From contig NC_065922.1 of assembly GCF_024586455.1 (NCBI RefSeq), positions 20,580,089-20,644,088 of the forward strand: a DNA stretch of 64,000 nucleotides, in the 5' to 3' direction. A program made the translations under genes and the position numbers. The notes below the pieces were generated by a model that did not search any database, had not been told where the DNA came from, and saw only the letters and a program-made list of their open reading frames with translations. Source of the stretch: Bactrocera neohumeralis. Its lineage: Eukaryota > Arthropoda > Insecta > Diptera > Tephritidae. Shown piece by piece: positions 34,375 to 45,784 of this stretch (position 1 is the stretch's first letter; every line of letters starts with the position of its first letter).

Positions 34375-35995
34375 ATGGCAATTGAAAAGTCCTCGTCCTA
34401 CTGTAGTAAAACACATTTTTTTGGCAAAATTCATTTTTTATTCAACATAGTTCCCTTCAAGACTAATACACTGATCATAACGACCCTCCAACTTTCCGAC
34501 ACCATTTTTGTAGTACGGTTTGTCCTTTGCAAATATTCCTCAGTTTCAGCGATCACCTCTTTATTTGACGAAAATTGCTTTCCAGCGAGTATTTGAGATC
34601 TGAGAACAGGAAATAGTCACTGACTATTCTGTGGGTGCGGAAACAATTCAAAACCCAATCGATTTTTGCCATCGTTTTCACTGACTTGGGACACGGTTAA
34701 TTGTCTTTTATCCTTCAAACGGTCCAATTACACTACGTTATGGTCGCAATTGATGATCTTTTCTTTTTCAAGAAAAATTATTCCATGGTCATCCCAGACA
34801 CCATAACCCCGTTAGCCGACAGTTGCCTTTTTCCACGCTTTGGAGCGAGTTCATCGTGCGCAGTTCACTCGGATTACTGTCGATTGGACTTCGGAGTGAA
34901 ATGATGGAGCCATGTTTCATTCATTAACACATATCGAAGCGAAAACTCGGGTTTATAACGTTTCAACATCTCCAAACATAGCTCCGGCTCATCAAATCGT
35001 TGTTGTTGTTGCTGTTTTAGTCCCCGATAGGATGGTAAGGATTAGCCAAGTTGTGGTCGACATCATCTAATGGAAGGCCCAAGAAACCTGCTGTTACGAT
35101 GGGTTCAGGCCAAAGGAAGAGGGGTGTCAGATGAGTGGGCTTCGTCAGGCATGCAAAGAGGTGGCCAATATCATGTGGAGACTCACTGCACGCAGAACAT
35201 ATATTGGATATGTCGGATATTCTGGCTAGTTAGTAGTTTAACGTGCTACAGTATCCAGAACGAAGCTGCGGAAGAGTCACTCTCATTTCTCTCTGCTCTT
35301 CGTCTGTAATGGGTGGTGGTTTGACTTCGAATACGCCATTCACTGGAAGGGAGTCGGCGTAGGTATTGATGGCTCCACTGTGAAAGCATCCCAGCAGGAA
35401 CTGCCTGGGGAGGAGTTTATTATGCTCCTTAACCGGGTGCATACATACCTCACTAGTTCATCAACTCATCGTTGTTGTTTTTGGTCAAAATTGATCTCGC
35501 GCAGCACCCATTTGGCACAGCGGTGTCTCAAAAGCAAATATTCGTGAATGTTATGATGTTCACGTTCAGTTGATATCTTTACAGTGCCTGTCTATATTGA
35601 ACAACTTCACTTTACGCATATCCAAAACTATTTTGTGGACTCCTTTGATGTTTTCGTTGATGACAACCTCTTTAGGCCATCCACTGCGTTCACCGTCTTC
35701 GGTGCTCATTTACATCAAAATTCATATTAATGCCTGATGGTTGATTTTTCTGGTGCTATCCGGAAACTTGTCTTATGGATTTTTGCTTCAACTGTAGCGC
35801 TTTAAAAGCAATATTTTAGGCCGGGAACTTTTCAATTGACAAAAGTTTCTTCACTAAAGTTATATAATTCACAAATTAATAATCCGACAGCTGTTAAATA
35901 CACGCGTCTTTTGAAGGTTAGGGCTAACCAAATCATATGGATTCAACTCTAGTAGCGCTATCTATTTGTCAGGCCGGGAACTTTTCAATTGACTT
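34375..35995 (-). mobile_element. Mariner (Mos/SETMAR-like) remnant with nested non-LTR fragment
   Basis: Minus-strand text, in order from the right, is GERSGWPKEVVINENIKG, IVLDMRKVKL, CAKWVLREI, then after the nested insert MNETWLHHFTPKSNRQ and a decayed C-terminus. The ends carry AATTGAAAAGTTCCCGGCC (right, reversed) and CAATTGAAAAGTCCTCGTCC (left). A second copy of the right-end motif at about 35,850 lies inside the 5' region. It is split by the insertion at 34,995-35,460. Stops and indels make it inactive. Confidence 0.75.
34995..35460 (-). mobile_element. 5'-truncated non-LTR retrotransposon tail, CAA-tailed
   Basis: The minus strand encodes TLPQLRSGYCSTLN and further on a decayed C-terminal knuckle (CSACSESPHDIGHLF), typical of the end of LOA/jockey-type ORF2. 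It ends in a (CAA)n tail, seen as GTTGTTGTTGTTGCTG at the left. The flanks CTCATCAAATCGTTG and TTCATCAACTCATCGTTG look like a target duplication in the host mariner. It is also present in copy A (about 22,055-22,440). Confidence 0.7.
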
Positions 35996-36076
35996 GTCAT
36001 ACATTGTCCATCTTTTCCTTCTGAGTATTTCAAACTTCGTGCTAAACTTAATATGTACGAATCAGTATATAAATAA

Positions 36077-37340
36077 CACCGGCCGACAAATGAAAATTTT
36101 TTGAACGTTGTTTGTATTTGTGCCACAAATGTCACCAATTTTTACTATTTTAAACACGAAACCACCTACATATTTGCCCTATCACATCGGATTTTTTTAA
36201 AAGAAGGAAAAAGCATTTTTTTCAAAATGTAAAGAAAAAATCAATAGTCATATTACAAAAACAAATATTTCAACATTTACAAAGAAAACATTGAGTCTAA
36301 ACAATGCTACAGGACTATTTGGAGTGACATCTTTTACGTTTCGCGACAAAATTACGTCTGCGTGTGGTTTTTTTGTGAGTATCTTCAGTAATATCACGTG
36401 TCAGTGACCAGCAGTAATCAGCCATCATATTCACATTCCATCGACCTTGGTACCTTGTCTCCATAGTTTTTATGTCCTGGTGGAACCTTTCTCCCTGCTC
36501 TTCACTGTAATCACCAAGATTATCAGGAAAAAAGTCCGCATGTGAATTTAGAAAGTGGGGTGTTTTATGCTCATATTACACACCAATTTTCGATACTTAT
36601 CTTATAAATTTGCAACCTTATTTTTATAGTCGGGGTGTTTATTATTTCCTAGAAAATTGTTGACAACATCTTTGAACGCCAGCCAAGCTTCTGATTCAGT
36701 ATTATTCATTGTAGCATCAATTTTTCATCAGCCATTAAAGATCTGATTTGCGGTCCATCGAACACTCCTTCTTTAATTTTTGCATCAGATAATATTGGAA
36801 TTTTTTTACACAGGTATTCATAACTAGTTTTGTTTTTATCTAATGCTTTAACGAACTGTTTCATCATACCGAGTTTGATATGAAGCGGAGGTAGTAAAAT
36901 TTTTTCAGGACTAATTAAATTTTTTCGTATAACGTTTTTTGTTCTTACTTTGACCTACTTTGAGATTTTTACGAGGATTCCATTGTTTTTGTACGTAGTG
37001 CTTGTCTCGTCTACGTCCCATTCGCACAAGAAGCATGGAAATTTTGTATATCCTGACTGCAGGCCTAATATCATAGTTATAATTTTTAGATCTCCACAAA
37101 GCTGCCAACCGTGTTTTTCATATCCAATTTTATCTAACAATGTTTCTAAATGTTCATAAGTCTCTATCAAATGAACAGAATAAGCGACTGGAACAGAAGC
37201 ATACTGATTAGTGTTGTGCAAAAGAACACCTTTTTTTTGATGTGATATGATAAAATGAGGTATAATTTCGTGATCAGCACTACCAAATTAGTGGAAAAAA
37301 ATAATCAGAACTTGAACAAGGAAAATGGTGTCGGCCGGTG
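36077..37340 (-). mobile_element. Candidate TIR transposon carrying an uncharacterised gene
   Basis: Perfect 12-bp inverted termini, CACCGGCCGACA at 36,077-36,088 and its complement at 37,329-37,340. Both sides are flanked directly by TAA (36,074-36,076 and 37,341-37,343), a possible 3-bp target duplication. The interior is a decayed minus-strand gene (36,315-37,255). A 3-bp TWA duplication would fit PIF/Harbinger-like insertion, but I see no DDE transposase. The superfamily is open. Confidence 0.6.
36315..37255 (-). pseudogene. Decayed gene of an uncharacterised multi-copy invertebrate family
   Basis: The function is unknown. In minus-strand order I read LLHNTNQYASVPVAYSVHL, ETYEHLETLLDKIGYEKHGW and LQSGYTKFPCFLCEWD in one frame (36,955-37,221). 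A shift follows to VQKQWNPRKNLKVGQ (36,911-37,108). Later come SEAWLAFKDVVNNFLGN, then HADFFPDNLGDYSEEQGERF, METRYQGRWNVNMMADYCW and the end KRKRCHSK before TAG at 36,315-36,317. From memory, the CFLCEWD and GERFHQDI motifs occur together in long predicted proteins repeated many times in aphids, hydra and other invertebrates, without an assigned function. The paired cysteines in CFLC could be metal-binding. The N-terminal part is absent, and at least three frame changes occur. Its position between inverted termini suggests a transposon gene. Confidence 0.65.
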
Positions 37341-37349
37341 TAATTCAAC

Positions 37350-37860
37350 ATATTTGTCATCGTTAATGGCGATCTTCCAACTTTTCGATATCATTTTCAA
37401 AGTTCAATTGGTCCTTTGCAATGAAACAGGCTTTGGTATGGGCCACTGTCTCTTCATTATAGCTAAAAAATTGCATTTTCTTGAGATCATGCAGAAGAAA
37501 AAGTCTCAGGGTTCAGATTTAGAGAATATTAATATTAGCCAATTTTATGCGACTTTATCAACGTTCTGATAGATTCTTGAAACGGTATTTTTTTTTTTTT
37601 TTGATAAAACTGCATTCGTGTTGTTTAAATTCGAGTTTTTCCGCGAATTCGCCGTTCAAGCGATCCAATAATGTCACTTCAAATTTTTTTACGTTTCTAA
37701 GTTAGTCGTGACAATTATTTCATGCACCGTTCATTAAAGTAATATCCGAAATGAAATTATGGAGCCATGATCTTGGTAGCAACGAGATTTTGTCTACTCA
37801 AATCTTATATCGAGTGTAAGTTTTATCGATAAACCTCATTTTAGGGTCATCTAAAATTAT
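37350..37860 (-). mobile_element. Degenerate mariner fragment
   Basis: Minus-strand pieces read MRFIDKTYTRYKI, VTLLDRLNGEFAEKLEF and a C-terminal MISKSWKIAINDDKYV, in the order of a Mos-like mariner catalytic half. Stops are frequent. The plus-strand frame at 37,255-37,569 is a shadow of it. No ends were found. Confidence 0.5.
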
Positions 37861-38330
37861 TTCGTATATTTTTTATGCTCACTTCCCTAACAACCTTTTG
37901 TTCGAAGTCCATAAGACCTCTTTTCGACCTCTGTGTGAAATTTAGCAAACACAAAAAACAGTATTTGCTCTTGTAAACAATCTTTTAAAACTATTGTCAC
38001 GAGCCAAATGATATGGGAACGTATATGTTTTATCAATCAGATTTTTTACAGATCTAACAAACTTCAAACTATATTCTTTATATGTGACAGGTCTTAACAC
38101 ATTTGAACAAAAAAAGACAAAAAGTAATTCAATGAGATAACGAGAACACTGACGATTATTTTTCAACAGCTTTTGAACTAGTTTGGCATTAGCCTGTCGT
38201 AGACCAAAATGCATATTTGAATCCTTCATGATGTTTTTTAAATGCGATAGGAAACAAGTAATTGTAACCAAACACGGTACGTGAAAACTTTGCAAAGATG
38301 TTTGTAATATCCAAAATGAAATCAGATAGA
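37861..38330 (-). other. Region with one 117-codon minus-strand frame
   Basis: The frame at 37,942-38,295 begins MQSFHVPCLVTITC. I do not recognise it. It sits between two mariner remnants and is probably either chance or part of an unknown repeat. Confidence 0.25.
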
Positions 38331-38469
38331 AGGCGGGCCTCGTGAGTCGATTTTAGGCCAAGTATGGCATACTACTTGGATCCTCAGGATATTCAAAATC
38401 TCAGTTTTTGATATATGATCTTCGTTTTCAATTTGTAAAACTGATATTGGGCAGTATTGATATGGCCAG

Positions 38470-39011
38470 ATGCGAAGGATGTCTCTGGCCTTTGTTAGAG
38501 CTTCACAAAATAGGCGGTGTGAGCCGGGGCGTTGTCGTGTTGTAACTTCCAATCGGCTGCGATGTCTTACTGGACCCGATTGACCCTTCATTTGAGTATC
38601 GTGAGGACTTGCACGTAAAACTTGGCATTGACGGTTTGTCCAAGAGGAAGAAATTCAAGGTGGACGATGCCTTTGATGCCAATAAAGACAATGAGCATCG
38701 TTTTCACTTTGGATATTCTTGCTAAACAACAACATCTATGTAAGCTTGCTTGATCATATCAAACGTCTCTGTCGCAGATTTACCAAGTTTCACACAGAAT
38801 TTAATCGCGTACCTCTGCTCTAACGAACGCTGCATTTTCGGCTTGCACCACTCAGAGAAACACGTCGCGCGAAAATGTTTGTCCTGACTCTCCAGGTGCT
38901 CGGAGATAACTGACAACGCCCTCTATCGAATCCTGTCGGTGCGCGCACGCTCCAAAGTACAGTCGCGGCGAAAGAAAAATCAGTCCTATTACTTTCCGGA
39001 CAAACCCTTTA
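38470..39011 (-). mobile_element. Deleted mariner of the 31,850 family
   Basis: The right terminus reads (reversed) AAAGGGTTTGTCCGGAAAGT, matching the ends of 31,850-32,602. Transposase scraps are RYAIKFCVKLGKSATETFDM, DMIKQAYIDV and SYNTTTPRLTPP (a broken catalytic block). The left terminus was not found. It abuts an R1 fragment at 39,012. Confidence 0.7.
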
Positions 39012-39295
39012 TACGCCTGTCATTGATCTGATATTTTGCACTCGCCCTTTCTCACCAAGTAGCTGCTCATTTATCGGACCATTATACAAGTAGTATATAG
39101 CTGCCATACAAACTGAACAATCGGAATCATTTTCATTATATTTTTCATTTGACGAGATATTTCCTAAGGAAGTGTTCAGATCGGAAAACTATAGCATATA
39201 TGTATGTATGTAGCTATCATAGAAACAATCGGAACCAAGCTCTCGTAAGGAATCTTTAGTATCTGTGAAGGGTATTACAGCTTTTTTATTCGTAT
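39012..39295 (+). repeat. Repeat R1, partial
   Basis: Contains TAGCTGCCATACAAACTGAA and GTGAAGGGTATTACAGCTTT, the middle and end of R1. The left hairpin is missing. Confidence 0.65.
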
Positions 39296-41487
39296 TTGTT
39301 GAACTCTATTCCCCCTCCACTGGGTATTACCCAAACATATTTTTTATGGTTATTTATTGGTTCATTTACGTTTCACCTTTTTTACGCTGGCCATTGAGCG
39401 CGGACAATGCGTTTCGCTGACTTCATGTAAACAAATCACTGCCATAATAATAAACCGTTGACAGGCAATAAATTCAACTCATAGCGCACAACCGCTACGC
39501 GAGTCGAGTCATTGAAGAAAAGTGGAAGTAGGAGCGAAATGAGAGCAGCCAACGAATTTCCTTCCTGCAATGGTACCATCTTCCTTTGTAATATTTCCTG
39601 CCTACGATTGTGAGCGAACAAAGGCGACTGCAGTGAAAATTTACCAAACAAATTCGAAACAGATCAGTGATCGGCAATTGAGTTGATGCAAAGCGGGCCC
39701 GGATGAGAATGGGCAAATCGAAATAGAAATCAAAACAAAGTATGAGTGCAACGACGCTGACCCCGGGCGACAGAGCAGCCGAGCGCAGCGCAGCATAACG
39801 AAGCAATTTTCACAGCTACAATTATGGGCGACGGCAGCGTCAGTGGGAGCGGGAGTGGCGGCAAATGATCAACCGAGTCAACAGCGATTTCACACTGCGG
39901 CAGTTAGGAAACACGAATGGAAAGGCGAATTGAAAAGCAGATCGGTTACGATTTCTCCATATAAAACTACAGCTAGAACACAGAATGCGAGCGCTGATTG
40001 GAATCGTATAGTGTATGTGTGTGTGTTTGTATTGACCTTACGTTGGTGTTACCAATTTGTCGGGATGACTTTGATTTTCTTCGAGGTGACAATTGTCAAA
40101 TTAGTTTTGGCCGAAAAATGAGGCGAGACATTAGGCATTGCGACAGTTCGTTAATGGACCGAGCTAATTTGCAGCCGAAGCATTTTAGTATATGTTCGTG
40201 TGTATGAACTTGTGGACAAAAGGGGAGAGTGCCGGTGACAATAATCAGTGGAGGTGAATGAACAACAAAATTCAGAAGCCAATTTCAAATCAGCGCGACC
40301 ATTGCAGGTAGTTTTCCATACACATACACACATATGTATGTACATATGTGTGTATTTGTATAGGTGCTCATAGGAAGTGTGAGAGGAAATGTTTGGAACG
40401 CCTGGTGAGCGTCTGGAGTACACTTCCTTTGTGCCGCTTCAGTATTTGACAGGTAATGTTGTTGCATGCAACGTCAACGGCGTCGCTGCTGCAACCAGAG
40501 TGTGGGAAACTGCAGTTCCTCGAATAAAAATTACAAAATCACACAAACAAACATAAATGTAATATAAAAAAAATTCAAAGATTTCATAAAAGTGGTAATA
40601 GTTTCGGAAAATTGAAGAAAAAGTAATACAAAAAGCGGGAACGCACTGGCAGGAAGAGCTGACAAAGCAACCATTGTGTCCTTTGATGTCAGGGAAGAGA
40701 TGAGGATGGTCGGTCGTGCCGGTGTTAGTAGGTGTATCGTAAAATACTATTGTATTGCAGCGTGTCATTCACAAGCGTATTTTGTCGAACGTTTTCCAAC
40801 AGTAACTATCTGCGGATATAAATCCACTGACTGACATGTGTGGGTTGCGACATCACAGGCTTTTCGAGGCAAAGAAATGCGCGCTGAGCGTGGTAAGGGA
40901 GCGTGAAATGCATGGGTGGCTACGTATGTATGTATATATGTATGTAAAGATGTACTATATATGTATGTTTTTATAGTATATATATATGTATATGTATACA
41001 CGTAGTGCTTGGCATATTGCGACGAAACTGCTACAATTTTAATGAACTACAAATGCTGTCAAACGGAATAATAAATGCCACAATGAATTTGGGTAACCGT
41101 ACAACAACAGCAACTACAAATAATATTGACAATATCGATAACAAGTGCTATAGATTTTGAAAAGGAAGTAAAAAGCGAAAGTAAAAGACTTGAAAAATAT
41201 ATAATAAATTAAGTTGGAGGAAATAAGTAGGAAACGGTGTGCATACTGGCTCGTTCAACCGGTTTAGTAGTCCTAAATATATTTAAAATTTAAAATTTTA
41301 TTCCCTTTTATTTCACTTTCGCTTTTAAGAATACAAATCTTAGTTCAAAGTTGACCCATTTCATTTTATCTAAATCGTCAAACCATAATAAAATTTTCTG
41401 CAAAAAACAATAGTTCAATAGATATTTTTAATTCCTGAATTTTGTGCAAAACTGAAGGTTTGCGGTTTTTGAAAAATGTTAAACAAG
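39296..41487. other. Unique, less AT-rich DNA; possible regulatory or 5' exon region
   Basis: No transposon hallmark. Positions 39,440-40,000 are noticeably richer in G+C and CpG than the surroundings (GACCCCGGGCGACAGAGCAG). A short plus-strand frame at 39,823 reads MGDGSVSGSGSGGK and then stops. TG/CA and TATG microsatellites lie at 40,016-40,030, 40,318-40,355 and 40,920-40,995. It might hold a first exon or promoter of a gene outside the window, but no splice-linked coding sequence could be followed. Confidence 0.35.
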
Positions 41488-41635
41488 AAACAAAGTTCGG
41501 CTGCACGGTTGCTATAATACCCTTTACGGGTGTCTTTTTTATAGCATAAAGAGGTAAAGAAGATATTTATCTTGATTTTGATCGGTCAGTTTATATGAGA
41601 GCTATATGCTATATGCGTACTGTGTGAAAGATTAA
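41488..41635 (-). repeat. Repeat R1, reversed end fragment
   Basis: Reads AACAAGAAACAAAGTTCGGC, ATAATACCCTTTACGGGTGT and GATCGGTCAGTTTATATGAG, the reversed right end of R1. Confidence 0.6.
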
Positions 41636-42060
41636 AGCCCATCGTCCACAAACTGTTTGGACCTTATCAATGTAATGTGGCTTTAGACCTGGAAAAACAG
41701 CAACTGATCAGATATTCACCATGTGCCAAATCTGGGAAAAGACCCGTGAAAAAAGAATCGATACGCACCACTTCTTCGTCGATTTCAAACTGCTTTTGAC
41801 AGCACGAAAAGGAGCTGCTTTTATGCCGCGATATCTGAAATTAGTATCCTTCCAAACTAATACGGCTTTGTAGACTGACGTTGGGCAATACCCAAGCTCC
41901 GTCTAGATCGGGAAGGACCTCTCGAGCCGTTCGATATCAAACGAGGTTTCAGACAAGGCGATTCCCTCAAACGACGAACAAAAATGAGTGTAGCTGCTGG
42001 CGTACCGATGATATTGAGAGAATAATCGATGTTAGTTCTGCTTTCTCTAGACTGGATGAC
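41636..42060 (+). mobile_element. Non-LTR reverse transcriptase fragment
   Basis: Plus-strand frames give ATDQIFTMCQIWEKTREKRI, DTHHFFVDFK, then PFDIKRGFRQGDSLK. These are the reverse-transcriptase fingers and the region before the catalytic YADD of a non-LTR element. The YADD box is not preserved. Frame breaks occur every 100-150 bases. The plus-strand frame at 41,881-42,186 is partly this fragment. Confidence 0.7.
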
Positions 42061-42229
42061 TACAAATGGATCTGGCATAGTTCAGCTATCATTAAGAAAC
42101 AGTGTCGCATTCGCGACTTGGCCAGGTCACTGTTGACAGTCATAAATAATTTCGTCTATTTTGAAAACGCCCTCGCAACAACGTGAAACTATTCCACTCT
42201 CTCCAACTGGTGCTACACGAACCGAGGAA

Positions 42230-43250
42230 ATTCAGAAGCAAAGTCTCTTTTCGATGAAGAATTCCGCATCCACGTCCTGCTTGGAAAGGTATGGACGATG
42301 ACAGATGAATTCACGAAAAAGAGAGAAAGATTGGCTACACTTGACATTAATATAGTCCAAACAGTAAAAGAAAAGCGACCGGCGGTTTGTCGTCCGAGAG
42401 ATGAGAGGGTGTATCTTGCGTGCAACAAGATAGTGGTCCGAGTCGATGTTAAGATTTAGAAGCGTACGCTCCTCTAAAACATTGGAGACGTGTCTTCCGT
42501 CTATCACAACATGATCCGGAGACAACCAGGCTAGGGGTAAATTTTCTTATGCTGAAAACAAGTACTACAGACAACCATATTTCTCGCTTCGGCGAAGTCG
42601 ATCCGCCATGGCTGTTGTGGCAAAGTTACTCTGGCGTTAAAGTCGGCAAGCACGATTTTGACATCGTGGCGGATAGAAGGCATCTTTGATCACATCGTTC
42701 TTCTCTTCCATCTTGTCGTAGGCGCAAATGTCAGTACTTGTCGACGAGTCTCTCTCCCACCACGAATCCTACACGGGCGCTTTTTTATATGGCCACTGTA
42801 GTAAATGCTACAAGGGCCTAGTTGTCTCAGTCCTTGTTCCGTTCATTGCATTTCTTGGACGGCGGTGATGTCAGCCTTCACTCTAACGAGGAGTGCCAGC
42901 GACACCTTCCCAATTAAGGGACCGGACATTCCAGGTGTATGCCGTGATATCGTTATCTTTAAAGCATTTGACACGGTCGTCATCAAAGGGGGCGTTTTTT
43001 TCTACGTGACGGGTGCAAATTCAGCGCACAACCTGGAGAGGAATGGTTAGCCGTTTCACTTTAACTCGCCTTCAAGCGGATGTTGTTTGGTTACCCAGAG
43101 GTTACTTGGTCTAGGACCGGAAGTCGTGTGCTGCTTGAGCCATATGTAAAAGAATCTTTTCTGGCCACTCCCAAGTGAATGGCAATCCGAGAACTTTTCT
43201 CACTTCTACACAAGACTTCTCCGTTTCTCTATATACCGACCTATAAAAAG
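42230..43250 (-). mobile_element. Non-LTR AP-endonuclease domain fragment
   Basis: The minus-strand frame at 42,232-42,525 starts MSPDHVVIDGRHVSNVL and continues NIDSDHYLVARKI. This is the C-terminal catalytic end of an apurinic-type endonuclease (the SDHYLV motif holds the Asp-His pair). Further right on the same strand are decayed pieces of its start (ITAVQEMQWT near 42,850). It is in opposite orientation to the RT fragment at its left, so the two are not one intact element. Confidence 0.7.
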
Positions 43251-43259
43251 TTATTTATA

Positions 43260-43900
43260 TATAATCAAAGGTTTGCATAAGTTGGGTTAGAGGGCTGATC
43301 CCTCAAAATGGCGGTAGATCACACTTAGACTTAAACAGCAAAGCTTTTTGAACCTATCATAAGGGTGCTTAGATGCTGATCTGGCAAAAGCGGAACATTC
43401 GATTAGAAAGTATTCTCATTTTCTTTCAAGCAGTTGATGCAGGTGGTACTCTAAAGGGTATTCACGGAAAAGTTGACTTTGTTGAGAGCGAGGAGTTCTC
43501 TAGATCTCTTATGATGTACCCTGCGATAGAAGAATCTTGCGACTACACAGCTGCTAGTAGTTGACCAACGCTTGCTGAGCTAGTATGAGTTCCAACAAAC
43601 CTGTAGTGAAGCCCAGGAAACCAACAGAGTTCCTACCCGATCCCATTGCGCACTTAGTACCTGTCCTAGCAAGCTCATCAGTCTTTCCGTTTTTCGCCAG
43701 GAACCATAGTCGGAACAAGATTTTGCAAAGCTATAAATTTCTCCAATCCCTGCAAGATATACAAATGCAATCAAAAAATCACAGCAAATATTGTCAGGAT
43801 TGAGATTGAATGACAAAAATAACTCACAATGGTCTAAGTTCCATGAAGTTGTTTCTGTATCGCCATCATAAAAAACCCTCAAAAGAAGCAACGACAAAGA
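43260..43900 (-). mobile_element. Possible non-LTR 3' fragment
   Basis: The left end, GTTGGGTTAGAGGGCTGATC, resembles the reversed CTAACC-type tail of other elements here, and the body carries unreadable minus-strand text. I cannot name conserved motifs. It could equally be an unclassified repeat. Confidence 0.3.
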
Positions 43901-44094
43901 TAATGTAGCTATCTTCTAAATATACACAGATACTTACATAAAAGAAATGAAAGTGAATGCGAAGAATATTAGAAAAGTGACAGAGCGCGTTGAAATCTTG
44001 AAAAGAAACTAATGAATTTTCACAAGTCCTGTGGGAAATGGCATATTAACTCGGGCCAACCACCGCCCAGCGTGACACCTGCTCATGCCATTGA

Positions 44095-44500
44095 CGTAAC
44101 CGACAACAGCAACAAAAACAACATGCAACAAACATGCAAACAAAAACAACAAGATACACGAAGCCAACAACAAATGCAAAGAAACGGAAAAGCAGCAACA
44201 ACAAAGACCAAAACAAAAACAACAACAATAAAGCTAAAGACAACAACATGTGAAAATGAAAACAACAAATGTAGAAATAATAACAACAACAAATGTAGAA
44301 ATAATAACAACAACAAGAGTAAGAAAACCGCAACAACAAATCTAAAAAACACGAACAACAAAAGTACAAACAACAAATGTTGTAACAATAACAACAACAA
44401 ATATCAAAACAACAACAACAACAAAAATGTAAAAACAACAACAACAAAAGTAAAGAACAACAACATAAAATGTAAAACAACAACAACAACAACTACACCC
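44095..44500 (+). repeat. AAC/CAA-rich low-complexity tract
   Basis: About 400 bp of irregular AACAACAAC, AAAGTAAAAAC and AATAATAAC units. It opens a 212-codon plus-strand frame of Asn/Lys/Thr (44,012-44,650) and three Leu/Val/Cys/Phe frames on the minus strand. These are by-products of the repeat, with no gene-like composition. Confidence 0.8.
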
Positions 44501-45780
44501 TGTGATTTGCTGCCGAAGCCACAAATATACCAAATAAAAGCTTGCTCAGCTTTCCTCAGCACTCTCCCCTCTGTCTCACTCGTCACTTTTGTTGCGCTCC
44601 GCTCCGTTCTAATAGTAATTCAATACTTTTGCGTCAACATAAAAAAGTAATAAGTATGACAGCGACATGCGGCAAATAGCAGACGGCAGACAACAGTCAC
44701 ACACATACATACAGACTTGCTTGCAAAAACAACAAAAAACAATTACCAGTAACAATTGCTCATGAGTGTCTATCTCTGCTCTAAGTACTTGTCCGAGTAT
44801 GAATGCGAAACAAATTGAAAGCACATATTTTCCACTGCAATTACTTAAATAGAGCAAGCGACTGTCTGAAGGGGGTGGTCAGATGATGTGCACAGCCTGC
44901 CCATTTTTCTCCACTCCGATCGGCCCAACAGGTTTCTCGAATTACACCTACTCGTGCCAGCGCCCGGTGGAAAATCCACTTGAGAGTTTAGAGATGTAAT
45001 TATGTATGTATAAGTGTGTGTGTGTGTGTGTATGTGTGTTAGAGGGCGTGTTTGATGGGCGTTCATTTTGTGTGTGGCATGCAACAGAAGGCGCTAATAG
45101 ATTTCGCATTAAGACATGTCAGCATTGAATAATAACAACAGCCGAACAAAGAAATGTAACTGAAAACAACAACAATAATAACAATAACAACAATGTACGA
45201 GCACGCTTGGCCGAATTTCGCATTTTCGATTAAGTCAGCTAACCCTAATAGACCTACATATCCACGGTCTCAGTGGAATTGATCGAGCGATGACTGCTGC
45301 GCAAGCCGCCACGCTGTTTGACTGACTAAAATGTAGTCAGTTGCCGGTTGGCAGTTGTTGAAGTGCGCCAAAACTGCTCTCCTTCAATCGTCTGTCGCTG
45401 CGCTGTGGGTTAAACCACACTAACCACATGCTCATGTGAAATGTAATGTTGGGTATAGCTTTAGGGTGGGTGCACTGCGAATTTTTTTTTTAGACTTTTT
45501 TGCTTCAGATCGAAGCGAATTGTGTTTTACATACGTTTCTTATTTATGGATATCTTAACGAGAAAATACTTGATATTTGTAATATCGTCTCCTCAATAAA
45601 AAAAAGCTATTCCTTAAATGCCTATTCTTAATACCTGTTTCGCAGAGTCAATTTCTCTCGGATTGTGTTATTAAGGCTTCTAAAGAAATTTCGTTTTAGA
45701 AAAAAAATTAAAACAGCAGGCCTAGTAAAGTCAAGACCTGCACCAGTTACCATAATGCCATGGTCTGCCATCTGATCAAA
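44501..45780. other. Unique non-coding DNA
   Basis: 44,927-45,780 aligns with 22,639-23,470. TG microsatellite at 45,016-45,030. No gene recognised. Confidence 0.45.
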
Positions 45781-45784
45781 TATA

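Noticed and set aside
44012..44650. 212-codon frame rich in Asn, Lys and Thr, and Leu/Val/Cys frames opposite
   Set aside because: Direct products of the AAC/CAA low-complexity tract.
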